Source: Vogesella alkaliphila (GTDB taxonomy: Bacteria > Pseudomonadota > Gammaproteobacteria > Burkholderiales > Chromobacteriaceae). Taken from it: a stretch of DNA of 64,000 bases. How positions within the stretch are numbered: the stretch's first letter is position 1; every line of letters starts with the position of its first letter. The notes below the pieces were generated by a model. That model saw nothing but the letters and a program-made list of their open reading frames with translations. It was not told the origin of the DNA and did not search any database. This document shows positions 1 to 9,898 of the stretch, piece after piece. The position numbers and the translations under genes were made by a program. The stretch lies in NCBI RefSeq assembly GCF_014652475.1, contig NZ_BMYW01000001.1:292497-356496 (forward strand), read 5' to 3'.

Positions 1-90
1 GACGCCATCCTGACCACCGGCGCCCGTTATTTTGCTGAGCTTGCCAGGCTGGTATTGTCAGGAGAGCCTTGCAATCCTGCGCGAGCATAA
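1..90 (+). CDS. Possible 3' end of a gene cut by the window edge
   Basis: The plus strand is open from the first base to a TAA at 88-90, giving about 29 C-terminal residues that end in NPARA. I do not recognise the family and the fragment is too short to assign. It could be a chance open frame. The DNA that follows belongs to a decayed repeat region. Confidence 0.2.
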   Translation, partial: DAILTTGARYFAELARLVLSGEPCNPARA

Positions 91-416
91 CCGCCCACAC
101 AATGGCTACCCTCAAGTGTGAAGGCAGCCATTGTGTATTGGTCTGGTGATTAACCTCGTTGGCTGAATCTGATATATCCCTGTCACAGGGAGCAGTAAGA
201 TAAGGCTGCTTTCAAACGGAAAGCAGTAGAGCTTTCTGAAAAGTCAGAACGACCACTACGGCCGACGACCTGCCGGAGTCCTCACCTGGTCGGCTGCAGG
301 TCGGCCAAAGCCGACCTTCACTCTCCAAAGGAAAGATGGCTGCTTTCGCTTTGAAAGCAGCCATTAAAGTATCTAGCAAATGGAGAGAAACTCACTTCAA
401 AGAAGCGATAAAACTA
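91..416. repeat. Gene-free stretch holding a degenerate dispersed repeat (copy A)
   Basis: No gene is visible here. An inverted repeat, ACACAATGGCT at 97-107 with AGCCATTGTGT at 126-136, could form a hairpin. A second structure, GGCTGCTTTC with GAAAGCAG, lies at 204-226. A perfect 10-bp hairpin, GGCTGCTTTC/GAAAGCAGCC, lies at 338-362 and is followed by TTAAAGTATCT. Phrases such as GTTGGCTGAATC, GCAGGTCGGCCA and GAAAGCAGCC plus AAAGTATC recur near 8008-8267. Related text occurs near 6603-6732, so this is one copy of a dispersed, decayed element. Confidence 0.55.
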
Positions 417-1217
417 TCAACTTACAAAGTCGGCAATCTCACCCCACATGAATAGAGGGTTGGAGTACATGGGAAAGTGGCCACAATGTGGCACCGTACT
501 GAGCCGCACCCCGTGTTGCTGGATATGGGCCAGGTAACTCAGACCAGCGTTTTGCTCGCCATACATGAACATTTTGCGACAAGGCAAGGCCAGGAATTTA
601 TCCATCAGCTGACCATGATCCGACAATTCCACCATGGATCTGAAAATGCCGCGCACCGCGCCGGCACGCACCTTGTGGCGCAGGCTGGCAGCATACAAGG
701 CGCTGGCGTAAGCCGGCGCATGGCGGGTGCGTGCAATGAAGGCATCAAAGAATACGTCGGCATCGCTAGCGGGGTAGTCGACGATCTGGCGACTCAGGAA
801 ACAGTCTTCAGGGGCGATATTGCCTTCGATATCGGTAAAGCTGAGCACGCGTTCGCCCAGCTGGCTGGCCAGCAGCAAGGCGGTGAGGCCGCCCATCGAG
901 TGGCCGACCAGATGGAAGCGATCCACCCGATAGTGCGCCAGTACCCGTAGCGCAGTCTGCAATAGCAGGTTGATCGATACCCTGCCCAGATCGGAGCAGT
1001 CCGTCTCGCCGCAACCCGGCGCGTCATAAGCGATAAACGGGTGACCGTCGAAGGCAGTATGCAGCACGATGTCGGCATAATCCTCCTTCGTCGAGCCAAA
1101 GCCGTGCAGGAACAGGATCGGCGCCTTGTCGCCATCACGGTGCAGGGTGGCGATGTCGACGGCCACGCCATCGATGTCGAACGCCAGCCGCTGGCTGGCA
1201 AACTGTTGGATTGTCAT
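417..1217 (-). CDS. Alpha/beta-fold hydrolase
   Basis: The 266-residue product has the alpha/beta hydrolase layout. An oxyanion-hole HGFG lies near residues 38-41, the nucleophile elbow GHSMG at about 105-109 (Ser107), and a C-terminal catalytic-His context HCGHFP near 246. There is no signal peptide, so a cytosolic esterase, amidase or C-C hydrolase is likely. The substrate cannot be read from the sequence. It is the last gene of the same-strand RraA/aminotransferase group, but 73 bp separate it from the aminotransferase. That gap contains an inverted pair of the genome-wide GCGGCCAACC-type motif, which may act as a terminator, so co-transcription is uncertain. Confidence 0.8.
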   Translation of the reverse strand: MTIQQFASQRLAFDIDGVAVDIATLHRDGDKAPILFLHGFGSTKEDYADIVLHTAFDGHPFIAYDAPGCGETDCSDLGRVSINLLLQTALRVLAHYRVDRFHLVGHSMGGLTALLLASQLGERVLSFTDIEGNIAPEDCFLSRQIVDYPASDADVFFDAFIARTRHAPAYASALYAASLRHKVRAGAVRGIFRSMVELSDHGQLMDKFLALPCRKMFMYGEQNAGLSYLAHIQQHGVRLSTVPHCGHFPMYSNPLFMWGEIADFVS

Positions 1218-1244
1218 GCTGTTTTCCGGTAAGCAACGGAATTT

Positions 1245-1273
1245 GCGGCCAACCCTGAGACAAGATTGGCCGC
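1245..1273. repeat. Inverted pair of the GCGGCCAACC-type motif
   Basis: An exact GCGGCCAACC at 1245-1254 faces GATTGGCCGC (one mismatch) ending at 1273, giving a stem with an 11-nt loop. It lies between the aminotransferase and hydrolase genes, where it could work as a terminator or attenuator. Confidence 0.6.
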
Positions 1274-1290
1274 AATCACCAGGTTGAGAA

Positions 1291-2504
<1,214 letters not shown>

Positions 2505-2508
<4 letters not shown>

Positions 2509-3152
2509 GGCCATGCCTTCTCGCGCCAGTGTCCCAGGCTCATCAGCTCCAGGGTGGTCGCACCCTGGCTCAGTTGGTTCATCATTACGCTTTCCTTGTC
2601 GGCGCGTGCTTCACCAGCCTGTAGCGTGCGCGCCACTTCGGCAGCTGGCACGATGATCACGCCGTCGTCGTCGGCCACTACCAGGTCGCCGTCTGCGACT
2701 GGCACCCCGCCAAAAATCATCGGTAGCCCGACCGCCGGCGCGCTGGCCTTCACCGTGCCGCGCACCGATACGCCACGGGCAAACACCGGAAAGCGGCGCT
2801 TGCTGATGGCAGCGCTATCGCGCACACCACCGTTGATGACCAAGCCGACAATGCCGGCGGCCTCGGCGGCGACGGTCAGCACCTCGCCCCAGTAGCCGGC
2901 GATGAAGTCGCCGGTATCTACCACCAGCACACTGCCGCGCGGCGCGCGTTCTAGTGCGATGTGGATGGACAGGTTGTCGCCAGGAGAGCAGACCAACGGA
3001 TAAGCCGGTGCAGCAATGAATGCCCCAGGCCACAGGCTGCGAATCTGCGGATCCACCGCGCAAGGTTGGCCGTTGGCCTCGTATAACGTGGCGGTCCCCA
3101 GTGCCGCGCAACGTGCGGCCAACGTTTGATCGATAACCGAGTGGCTCATCAT
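2505..3152 (-). CDS. RraA-family aldolase/decarboxylase paralogue 1
   Basis: The 215-residue protein belongs to the RraA / 4-hydroxy-4-methyl-2-oxoglutarate (HMG/CHA) aldolase family. It retains the family active-site signature: WGEVL, then about 20 residues later NGGVRD, whose Arg-Asp pair binds the substrate and divalent metal in characterised HMG aldolases. A YPLV-like N-terminal strand and FARGVSVRG are also typical. It is the third of three tandem paralogues, each joined by a 4-nt ATGA overlap, which implies translational coupling. Pyruvate-forming aldolase or oxaloacetate decarboxylase activity is expected from the family. The precise substrate is unknown. Confidence 0.8.
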
Positions 3153-3811
3153 GCTTTCCTTTGCAGGGTGTGGTAACCCAAGGCTTCGCGTGCGGCGGCC
3201 AGGGTTTTACCTTGTGCCAGCTGATCGCGAATTTCGGCTTCTACTGCTTCGATTTTGTGTGCCAGCGCGGCTACCTCGGCGGCCCGGTCACGCGGCACCA
3301 CCACTACGCCGTTGGCGTCGGCCACCACGATGTCGCGGGCTGCAACGCGCGCTGTACCGATCGATACTGTGCCGCCCACTGCCTCCACCTGCACCCGGTC
3401 CTTGCCGGTGCGCATGAAGCGGCCCTTGGAGAACATCGGATAGCCGTCGTTCAGCACCTTGTTGACGTCGCGGCACACGCCGTCGATGACCGTTCCGGCG
3501 ATCTGCCGCAGCCCGGCATACTGGGTCATGATGTCGCCCCACACCGTGCAGTCGGTGCGGCCATCGTTGTCGATCACTACCACATCGCCGGCAGCGACAT
3601 CGTCAATGAAGTCACCCACCGTGCCGGCAGGCGTACTAGCCGAAACATACTTGACGGTAAACGCCGGCCCCACCACCACCTGGCGGTAATTTTCCAGCGG
3701 CATGATGCCCAGGCACTGTCCCGGCAGGCCCAGCTTGTCCATGGCATCGGATACGCCGGCGCTATCCAGCCCGGCGAACAGTGCCACCAGTTCACGATCT
3801 ACTGCGTTCAT
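3149..3811 (-). CDS. RraA-family aldolase/decarboxylase paralogue 2
   Basis: This 220-residue RraA-family protein has WGDIM followed by GTVIDGVCRD, so the metal and substrate residues (Asp, then Arg-Asp about 20 residues on) are intact. It overlaps both neighbours by 4 nt and is the middle gene of the trio. Sequence divergence from the other two is large, so they are old paralogues and not a recent duplication. They could form a mixed trimer or hexamer, or cleave different 4-hydroxy-2-oxo acids. RNase E inhibition, the E. coli RraA role, is unlikely because the aldolase residues are kept and the setting is catabolic. Confidence 0.8.
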   Translation of the reverse strand: MNAVDRELVALFAGLDSAGVSDAMDKLGLPGQCLGIMPLENYRQVVVGPAFTVKYVSASTPAGTVGDFIDDVAAGDVVVIDNDGRTDCTVWGDIMTQYAGLRQIAGTVIDGVCRDVNKVLNDGYPMFSKGRFMRTGKDRVQVEAVGGTVSIGTARVAARDIVVADANGVVVVPRDRAAEVAALAHKIEAVEAEIRDQLAQGKTLAAAREALGYHTLQRKA

Positions 3812-4476
3812 TTGCTGCCCTCCTGCTTGATGGCTTCGAATTGCCGGTCGTGCATGACATCTTCTACCGAGCGGCCACTGCGCACGGCGGCGACCATGCC
3901 GGCTTGACGGCGCGCAATCCGCTCCGCCAGCTCCAGCACCGCCTCGATATGTGCCGCCGGCACAAACACCGTGCCGCAGCGGTCGGCCAGCACGTAGTCG
4001 CCTTCGTCGACTTGCACACCGGCCATATTCACCGGCTGGCCGGACGACAGCTGGATCACGCGGTTGCGCGCGCTGATCATGGTGACGCCGCGGCCATACA
4101 GCGGGTAGCCGATGTCGGCGCTGCCGTCGATGTCGCGGCTGAGGCCGTCGATCACGGTGCCGCGCACACCCTTCACCTGCGCGGCATTAGCCAGGATGTC
4201 GCCCCAGCAGGAAATGCCATCCACGCCGCCGGCGATCACCAGTACACGCTCCGTGCTGTCGATGGCAGCAATCACCGGCGAGATCAGGTGCACCGTCGGC
4301 GCCACATCGGTCTTGCGACCCAGTTGCACGGTACTGGCGCGGCCAACCAGCTTGGGGCAGTCCCACAGCGGGCGCAGGCCATAGGTGGCACCGGGCAGAT
4401 TGAGGAAATCGAGCGCGTCGGACAGTGTGTTGCTGTCCTGCTGCTGCAAACGCGCGAGTAAAGAAGGCTGGCTCAT
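3808..4476 (-). CDS. RraA-family aldolase/decarboxylase paralogue 3
   Basis: A 222-residue RraA-family protein, first gene of the operon. It carries CWGDIL and GTVIDGLSRD, so the catalytic signature is intact. The ATG at 4476 is preceded by a good AGGAGAG ribosome-binding site. The 105-bp gap to the divergent LysR gene should hold the operon promoter. The family and context suggest cleavage of a branched or hydroxylated C5-C7 2-oxo acid to pyruvate. Which of the three paralogues does this cannot be told from sequence. Confidence 0.8.
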   Translation of the reverse strand: MSQPSLLARLQQQDSNTLSDALDFLNLPGATYGLRPLWDCPKLVGRASTVQLGRKTDVAPTVHLISPVIAAIDSTERVLVIAGGVDGISCWGDILANAAQVKGVRGTVIDGLSRDIDGSADIGYPLYGRGVTMISARNRVIQLSSGQPVNMAGVQVDEGDYVLADRCGTVFVPAAHIEAVLELAERIARRQAGMVAAVRSGRSVEDVMHDRQFEAIKQEGSK

Positions 4477-4527
4477 CGGACTCTCCTGTTGGGGGCTTGT
4501 GTGCCGCTACTTTCCGCCCTACAGTTC

Positions 4528-4575
4528 GATAGGTAAATTCCGAAATTTGTAACGTTTACATACGCCAAACCTATC
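4528..4575. promoter_or_regulatory. Divergent regulatory region, RraA operon / LysR gene
   Basis: The intergenic region contains GATAGGT (4528-4534) inverted at 4569-4575, and the small palindrome TGTAACGTTTACA (4548-4560). Such dyads between a LysR gene and its divergent target are typical regulator sites. Assignment to this LysR protein is inference. Confidence 0.45.
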
Positions 4576-4581
4576 AAAATC

Positions 4582-5487
4582 ATGATCAACTTTCGTCTCA
4601 TCCGCCACCTGTGGCTGTTCCTGGCCGTGGCCGAGGAACAGCACTTCGGCCGCGCCGCCAAACGCCTCGGCATGTCGCAACCGCCGCTGACCGAGCAGAT
4701 CCAGATCCTGGAGCAGGCATTGAAAGTGAAGCTGTTCGAGCGTTCGCGCCGCGGCGCGCAGCTGACGGCGGTAGGACAGGCGATCCTGCCGGCGATGAAG
4801 AAATTCGCCGAACAGCTGGAAAGCCTGGAGCTGGCGGTACGCGAGGCGGCCGCTGGGCAGATCGGCACCATCACCATCGGCGCGATCACCTCGGCGATTC
4901 TGGACGTGCTGCCGGGCCTGATCGAACAGATCAAGCAGCAACACCCGGGGCTGACGGTGGCGGTAAAGGAAATTGACAGCTACGAGGCGCTGCCGGCGCT
5001 GCTCAGCGGCGACATCGACCTGGCGTTTGCGCGGCTGGAAGGCGATCTGGGCGAGCACATCAGCGCGCTGCCGCTACGCGCGGACCGGCTGGCGGTGGCG
5101 CTGCCGGCGACACACCCGCTGTGCGGCCAGACACAGCTGGCGCTGCACGATCTGGCCGGCGAGGATTTCATCATGTTCGCGCGCAAGGTCAGCCCGATCT
5201 CGTTCGACCGGCTGACCGCGGCCTGCCACAGCAGCGGCTTTTCGCCGCGCATCCTGCACGAGGTGCGCTCGGTGACGTCGCAGATTGCGTTTGTCGGCTG
5301 CAATCAGGGCGTGGCGCTGGTGCCGGCGTCGGTGCAGGGCATGGCGCCGGCCAGCGTGGTGATCCGGCCGCTGGCGGACGAGTTGCACGTGGTCACCACC
5401 GCCATGGCCTGGAACACGCAGCGGCAGAACCATCTGCTCGCCGCGGTGCTGGAGACGGTGCGCAGCTACAGCGCGGCCAACGGCTGA
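4582..5487 (+). CDS. LysR-family transcriptional regulator
   Basis: The 301-residue protein starts with the LysR winged HTH (FGRAAKRLGMSQPPLTEQIQ at roughly 23-42), followed by a periplasmic-binding-protein-like effector domain that contains the usual IGAITSAILDVLPGL hinge region. It is transcribed away from the three-RraA operon with 105 bp between the start codons, the standard arrangement for a LysR activator and its target. The co-inducer is probably an intermediate of that pathway. It ends just before a GCGGCCAACC copy at 5502. Confidence 0.88.
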   Translation: MINFRLIRHLWLFLAVAEEQHFGRAAKRLGMSQPPLTEQIQILEQALKVKLFERSRRGAQLTAVGQAILPAMKKFAEQLESLELAVREAAAGQIGTITIGAITSAILDVLPGLIEQIKQQHPGLTVAVKEIDSYEALPALLSGDIDLAFARLEGDLGEHISALPLRADRLAVALPATHPLCGQTQLALHDLAGEDFIMFARKVSPISFDRLTAACHSSGFSPRILHEVRSVTSQIAFVGCNQGVALVPASVQGMAPASVVIRPLADELHVVTTAMAWNTQRQNHLLAAVLETVRSYSAANG

Positions 5488-5501
5488 GGCGCCGCACGCT
5501 T

Positions 5502-5526
5502 GCGGCCAACCTTGGGCGGCCAACGA
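5502..5526. repeat. Direct pair of the GCGGCCAACC-type motif
   Basis: An exact copy at 5502-5511 and a 9/10 copy (ending G) at 5517-5526 lie in the 39-bp gap between the convergent LysR and EamA genes. Unlike other intergenic copies these are in direct, not inverted, orientation. Confidence 0.55.
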
Positions 5527-6426
5527 TCAGCGCCGGCTGGCCAGCAGCACCCCGGCAATCACCAGCACCGTGCCGGCCAGCTGCGACAGCGACACCGCCT
5601 CGTCCAGCAGCCACCAGCCAAAGAAGATAGTCAACGCCGGGCCGAGGGTGCCAATCAGCACCGCACGCGCGGCGCCAATGTGGCGGATCGCCAGTGACTG
5701 CCAGACGATGGGCAGGATGGTGGAAAACAGCGCCATGCCCAGGCTGTAGCCATACACCGGCGCCGGCAGCAGCAACTGCTGCCACGGCCGGCTGAGCAGG
5801 AAGTGCAGCGCCACGGCCGCGGTCGCCACCAGGATGGATAGCAGCGAAAAGCGCATTGCCCCCAGCCGCTTGATGGCCACTTCCGAGCCGGCGCTGTACA
5901 GCGCGTACAGCACCGCGCAGCCAAATACAAAACCGGCACCGAGCGCCACGCGGTGCACATCGCTGCTCTGGCTGGCGTCATGCACGAAGGCAATCGCAAT
6001 CCCGGCATAGGACAGCATCGCGGCCAGCATGATGCTGCGCTCCATCGGCTTGCCCAGGAACAGCACGCCGATCAGGATGGTGAGGGTGGGGTAGGTGAAC
6101 AGGATCAGCCGTTCCAGCCCGGCGGAAATGTACTGCAGGCCATAGAAATCGAGCATGCTGGAGCCGTAATAGCCGATGCCGCCCAGCAGTAGCAGCATGC
6201 CGACATCGCGCCGAGACAGCCGCGGCATGCCCCGTAATACCGGCACGCAAGCCACCAGTACGAAGGGCAGGCAAAACACCATTCTCAGCGTCAGCAGGGT
6301 GACGGCGTCCACCGTGGCGGCGGCATAGGCCAGCTTGACGAAGATGGCCTTGAAGGAAAAGCCGAAGGCGGCCAGAAAGGCAAACATGACCCCAAGTTTC
6401 TGTGGGGAAGAAAGAACCTGTTTCAA
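5527..6426 (-). CDS. EamA-family (DMT superfamily) inner-membrane transporter
   Basis: The 299-residue protein consists of about ten hydrophobic helices forming two EamA repeats, with GFSFKAIFVKLAY at the N terminus and the second repeat starting near GAGFVFGCAVLYALYS. Family members usually export amino acids, purines or other metabolites. The substrate is unknown. It converges on the LysR gene and has a 449-bp non-coding region upstream. No operon partner is visible. Confidence 0.8.
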   Translation of the reverse strand: MKQVLSSPQKLGVMFAFLAAFGFSFKAIFVKLAYAAATVDAVTLLTLRMVFCLPFVLVACVPVLRGMPRLSRRDVGMLLLLGGIGYYGSSMLDFYGLQYISAGLERLILFTYPTLTILIGVLFLGKPMERSIMLAAMLSYAGIAIAFVHDASQSSDVHRVALGAGFVFGCAVLYALYSAGSEVAIKRLGAMRFSLLSILVATAAVALHFLLSRPWQQLLLPAPVYGYSLGMALFSTILPIVWQSLAIRHIGAARAVLIGTLGPALTIFFGWWLLDEAVSLSQLAGTVLVIAGVLLASRR

Positions 6427-6875
6427 TGGATTGTTCTCTGCGTGGAGTAAGCCGCATGCTCAGGGTTGCCTGATTGAATGTGAAATACTTTTTGGATAGC
6501 GCTGTGATAGTTAAAGAGGAATCAACAGATAAGCCGCTAGAGGCAAATTACTAGCAAGCGGGCTTATTGCCCCTGTTTGGTAAGAGTCCTCTCTACACCG
6601 TGAGTGGCTGCTTTGGCCGACCATCTGCCGCCGCTACTGGTGACCTGGCTGTAGATCGGCCAGAGCAGTCAGTCACAGTTAGAATCTTGAAGTTCCGCCG
6701 CTGTATTGATTGCAGCCGTTAAAGCATCTTAAAAAATCAGGCGCGATTCAGACCATGATTGCTAACAGTATAAAACTGGCACAAATCCATTGCATGCCAG
6801 CCATGACGAGCTAGGCTGCAAGCTATAGATCCACTACAGTGCGCTATTTGTATGTTATTTGGGTGAAATGCAGGT
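6427..6875. repeat. Gene-free stretch with an imperfect inverted repeat and repeat copy C
   Basis: I find no gene. An imperfect dyad (AACAGATAAGCCGC near 6525 against GCGGGCTTATTGCCCCTGTT near 6558-6577) could fold. From about 6603 to 6732 the text resembles repeat copy A: GGCTGCTTTGGCCGACC, ACCTGGCTGTAGATCGGCCAGAGC and GCAGCCGTTAAAGCATCT. The promoters of the divergent exporter and cyclase genes must also lie here. Confidence 0.5.
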
Positions 6876-7919
6876 ATGGACGCGGTACTCTCACGGCTCT
6901 CCTTTTCCCTCAACACAGCCAAAACGGTTGATCAGCTGATTCAGCCGTTGCTGGAAATGCTCGGCCAGATCACCGGCATGGAGTCCACTTACCTTACTAG
7001 TATCGAACTGAGCAATGGCGTGCAGCATGTTCGCTATGCGCGTAACACAGGCAAGATGCAGATAAGAGAAGGACTCTCTGTGCCGTGGGAAGACACGCTG
7101 TGCAAACGCTCGCTGGATATGGGGCTGATGGCCACTAGTCAAGTCAGTACGATATGGGGCGACTCCGCCGCCGCGCGCGAGCTGGGCATCCGTAGTTATC
7201 TGAGTGCACCTGTGCGTAATGCCGAGGGAGGTCTGATGGGGACCCTATGCGCAGCAAGCGCCAGACAGATCAGCGTGCCACAGGAAACCGAAACCCTGCT
7301 GCAGCTATTTGCCAATATCGTGGGCAACTTCATCGAGCGGGAAGCGCTGGTTCAGAGCCTACAGGCGGCCAACACCCAGCTGGCCTCGTTTGCGCTGAGC
7401 GATGCCTTGACCGGCTTGCCCAATCGCCGCGCGCTCTTTGATGAACTGGAGCGCATGCTAGTACAGGCCGTGCGAACTAGCAGTAGCATCCTAGTGGGAG
7501 TAATCGATCTGGACGGCTTCAAGCAGATCAACGACCAGTACGGCCACCAGAGCGGCGACGAATTTCTGCAGGCGGTGTCCTTCCGGCTGCAAACCGGTCT
7601 ACGGGCAAGCGACATGCTGGGGCGCATGGGAGGCGACGAATTCGTGGTGATTTGCCCTGGCCCAGACTGGATCAACACGGGCCAGCCTTGTACGCTGATT
7701 ACCGATGGCGAGCCAGCTGCCGCAGCCCGTGTTCTGCAGCAGCGACTTACCGATGCCACCATAGGCGATTACCAGTTGAGCAAGCAGATTGTGCCCTACC
7801 GCGGTGCTAGTGTAGGCGTGGTGGCGCTGGCTCCGTTCGGGCTGCATAGTACCGCTGCAATAAAGCTGGCAGACAGCGAAATGTATGTGGTTAAGCAAGC
7901 CAGAAAACAGCGCGGCTAA
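6876..7919 (+). CDS. GAF-GGDEF diguanylate cyclase
   Basis: The 347-residue cytosolic protein has an N-terminal GAF-type sensory domain (about 15-155, with SYLSAPVR and GTLCAAS typical of GAF) and a C-terminal GGDEF domain from DALTGLPNRRALF. The active-site GGDEF at 252-256 is intact, and an inhibitory RxxD (RASD, 243-246) lies five residues before it, so an active, product-inhibited c-di-GMP synthase is expected. The gene contains six CTAG tetramers in about 1 kb, unusual against the rest of the window, which may hint at foreign origin. The ribosome-binding site before the ATG is weak. Confidence 0.88.
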   Translation: MDAVLSRLSFSLNTAKTVDQLIQPLLEMLGQITGMESTYLTSIELSNGVQHVRYARNTGKMQIREGLSVPWEDTLCKRSLDMGLMATSQVSTIWGDSAAARELGIRSYLSAPVRNAEGGLMGTLCAASARQISVPQETETLLQLFANIVGNFIEREALVQSLQAANTQLASFALSDALTGLPNRRALFDELERMLVQAVRTSSSILVGVIDLDGFKQINDQYGHQSGDEFLQAVSFRLQTGLRASDMLGRMGGDEFVVICPGPDWINTGQPCTLITDGEPAAAARVLQQRLTDATIGDYQLSKQIVPYRGASVGVVALAPFGLHSTAAIKLADSEMYVVKQARKQRG

Positions 7920-8265
7920 CTTATGTGGCAATTAGCCGAAAAGGCGGAGCTGCTGCCATAACCAACATGACCTGTGGTAGAACGTCAGCCTTTGCGGTCA
8001 TTGGTCCTGTTGGCTGAATCAGTCAGCAATGCGCCGATAAGCTGCCCTTCACCGGCAAATCCCCCTGAACGGCAGCTTTTCTGTCGGGCGAATTCCCACT
8101 CCTGACCCACTGCTGCCGGTCGAGCCGTAAGAGCTAAACCGGCAGGCAACCAAATGGAGCCGCCGTTCGCTGCATTCAATCAGGGACGGCAGGTCGGCCA
8201 TAGCTGTCTTTCGCTTACCCAAATAAAGACGACTGCTTTCATATTGAAAGCAGCCGTAAAAGTAT
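7920..8265. repeat. Gene-free stretch holding repeat copy B
   Basis: There is no gene here. Phrases shared with the stretch at 150-375 are GTTGGCTGAATC (near 8008), GGCAGGTCGGCCATAGC (near 8189) and the hairpin GACTGCTTTC/GAAAGCAGCC at 8231-8255 followed by GTAAAAGTATC. The repeat ends exactly where katG-like sequence starts, so insertion of or recombination at this element probably removed the 5' part of katG. Confidence 0.55.
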
Positions 8266-8736
8266 CCGGTACTGGAACCCAAGACCGACGGTTTCCGCAA
8301 CTATGCGGCACCAGGACTGGAAGGCGTCATGGGCGAGTTGTTGCTCGACAAGGCACAGCTGCTGACGCTGAACGCGCCGGAGATGACAGTGTTGATCGGC
8401 GGCCTGCGCGCGCTGAACGCCAACAGCGGCCAGACCCCGCATGGCCTTCTGACCAAGCGGCCGGAAACGCTGAGCAATGACTTCTTCGTCAACCTGCTCG
8501 ACATGGGCACCAAGTGGCAGCCGGGCAGCACCGCCGGCGTACTGGAAGGGCGCGATCGCCACAGCAGCGAGTTGAAGTGGACGGCAACGGTAGTGGATCT
8601 GTTGTTCGGCTCCAACTCGCAACTGCGGGCGCTGGCCGAGGTGTACGCCAGCAGCGATGCCGGGCAGAAATTTGTCAGCGACTTTGTCGCCGCCTGGAAC
8701 AAGGTCATGCACCTGGATCGCTTCGAGCTGGCATAA
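8266..8736 (+). pseudogene. katG: 3' remnant of catalase-peroxidase katG
   Basis: The frame from 8266 reads [14 protein letters not shown] and then, after a short divergent stretch, [30 protein letters not shown] and [28 protein letters not shown], ending [15 protein letters not shown]. This matches the last roughly 155 residues of KatG, a protein of about 730 residues. An in-frame stop at 8257-8259 lies immediately upstream and the rest of the gene is missing. The haem-binding and catalytic residues sit in the absent N-terminal half, so no peroxidase can be made. The gene's own terminator survives at 8766-8802. The upstream boundary coincides with a dispersed repeat. Confidence 0.88.
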
Positions 8737-8765
8737 GCCGCGCCGCCTGCGGCCAACCTGCAACG

Positions 8766-8802
8766 AACAGGGCAAACCCGGTCATGGTTTGCCCTGTTTT
8801 TT
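8766..8802 (+). terminator. Rho-independent terminator of the katG remnant
   Basis: A 12-bp stem (AACAGGGCAAAC / GTTTGCCCTGTT) is followed by a run of T. An exact GCGGCCAACC copy lies just before it at 8749. Confidence 0.85.
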
Positions 8803-8819
8803 CTCCGGGCAGATCCCCG

Positions 8820-9773
8820 TCAGATCAGCAACGTCAGCTTCTCGCTGAGCCGGCAATCGACCGCGCTTGCGGAGCGCGCGCAGCGTCGTATTTCCTGGAT
8901 CAGACAATCGACAAAGCATTTTGCCGCCACACTGCGGGTGGTATCGCGCCGGCTGATGATGCCGAGCTTGCCGGTTTCGAACTGCTGCTCCAGCGTCATC
9001 ACCCGGATCCACTCCAGCATCGGCTCCGCCACCAGCAGCGGCTCGGGGCAGTAACTGAGCATGTCGGCATGGCGCACCAGCGATAGCAGCAGGGTCAAGG
9101 AATGCGCCCTGACCAGCCGCTGCTCATCGATCTGCGCGCCATGCTGCCAGAACAGGTTGTGCATGAACGGCTCGTAGGAAGTCGGGCTGTAGTTCACCAC
9201 CCAGTCCGCTTCCAGCAGTTGGTGCAGCGAGCTGCTGTTTTCCAGCGGGTGCCCTTGCCGGGCGATCACCACATTCTGGTACAGCAGCAAGTCTTCGCAC
9301 TCGAACTCCTGTGCCGGCATGGCGGGAATGTGGGGCGCGACGACAAAATCCAGCTCCCCGTTGCGCAGCCTGGGCAGCGACACCACCGACAAGCCTTCGA
9401 ACAGCTCCAGCCGCACATGCGGCATCTTGGCGCGAAAGCGGCGCACCACAGCGGGCAGAAAAGTCAGCTCGATAAAGGGGGTGACACCGACGCTCAAGCG
9501 CCCTTCGGCATGGCCGCGCAGCAGCGACAGCTCTGCCTCGGCCCGCTCCAGCTGGCCGACGACAAGCCGGGCATGGCTAAGCAGCGCCGCACCAAACTCC
9601 GTGAAGGTCACACCGCTGACATGCCGGATCAGCAGCGGCAACTGCTGCTGCGCCTCCAGCTCGCGCACGGCTTTGGTCAGCGCCGCCTGCGACAGGCCAA
9701 GCCGGCGCGCCGCGCCACGGATACTGCCGCAATCGGCAATCGCCACCAATGCCTGCAGTTGATGAAGTTTCAT
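8820..9773 (-). CDS. LysR-family transcriptional regulator
   Basis: The 317-residue LysR regulator has its HTH at about residues 18-37 (GSIRGAARRLGLSQAALTKA) and a CbbR/CysB-like substrate-binding domain. It is divergent from the M20 amidohydrolase / MFS transporter pair with a 125-bp intergenic region that contains an 8-bp-arm dyad (9834-9855). It probably controls that pair in response to an amide, peptide or product acid. The target assignment rests on gene order. Confidence 0.87.
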   Translation of the reverse strand: MKLHQLQALVAIADCGSIRGAARRLGLSQAALTKAVRELEAQQQLPLLIRHVSGVTFTEFGAALLSHARLVVGQLERAEAELSLLRGHAEGRLSVGVTPFIELTFLPAVVRRFRAKMPHVRLELFEGLSVVSLPRLRNGELDFVVAPHIPAMPAQEFECEDLLLYQNVVIARQGHPLENSSSLHQLLEADWVVNYSPTSYEPFMHNLFWQHGAQIDEQRLVRAHSLTLLLSLVRHADMLSYCPEPLLVAEPMLEWIRVMTLEQQFETGKLGIISRRDTTRSVAAKCFVDCLIQEIRRCARSASAVDCRLSEKLTLLI

Positions 9774-9833
9774 CTCGCCCCCCCTGACAACCTTAGGTAA
9801 TCAAGATAACAAAACTGGTTCTCCCGAAACAAA

Positions 9834-9855
9834 AAATCGTCAATTAAGATGATTT
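9834..9855. promoter_or_regulatory. Dyad in the LysR / amidohydrolase divergent promoter
   Basis: AAATCGTC and GATGATTT (one mismatch) flank AATTAA. The spacing and AT-rich centre suit a LysR-type site. It lies 44 bp before the amidohydrolase start. Confidence 0.45.
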
Positions 9856-9898
9856 TCAGCAGCCCCGCTTTCCTGTGGCGGCAACGAGGAGACACAAC

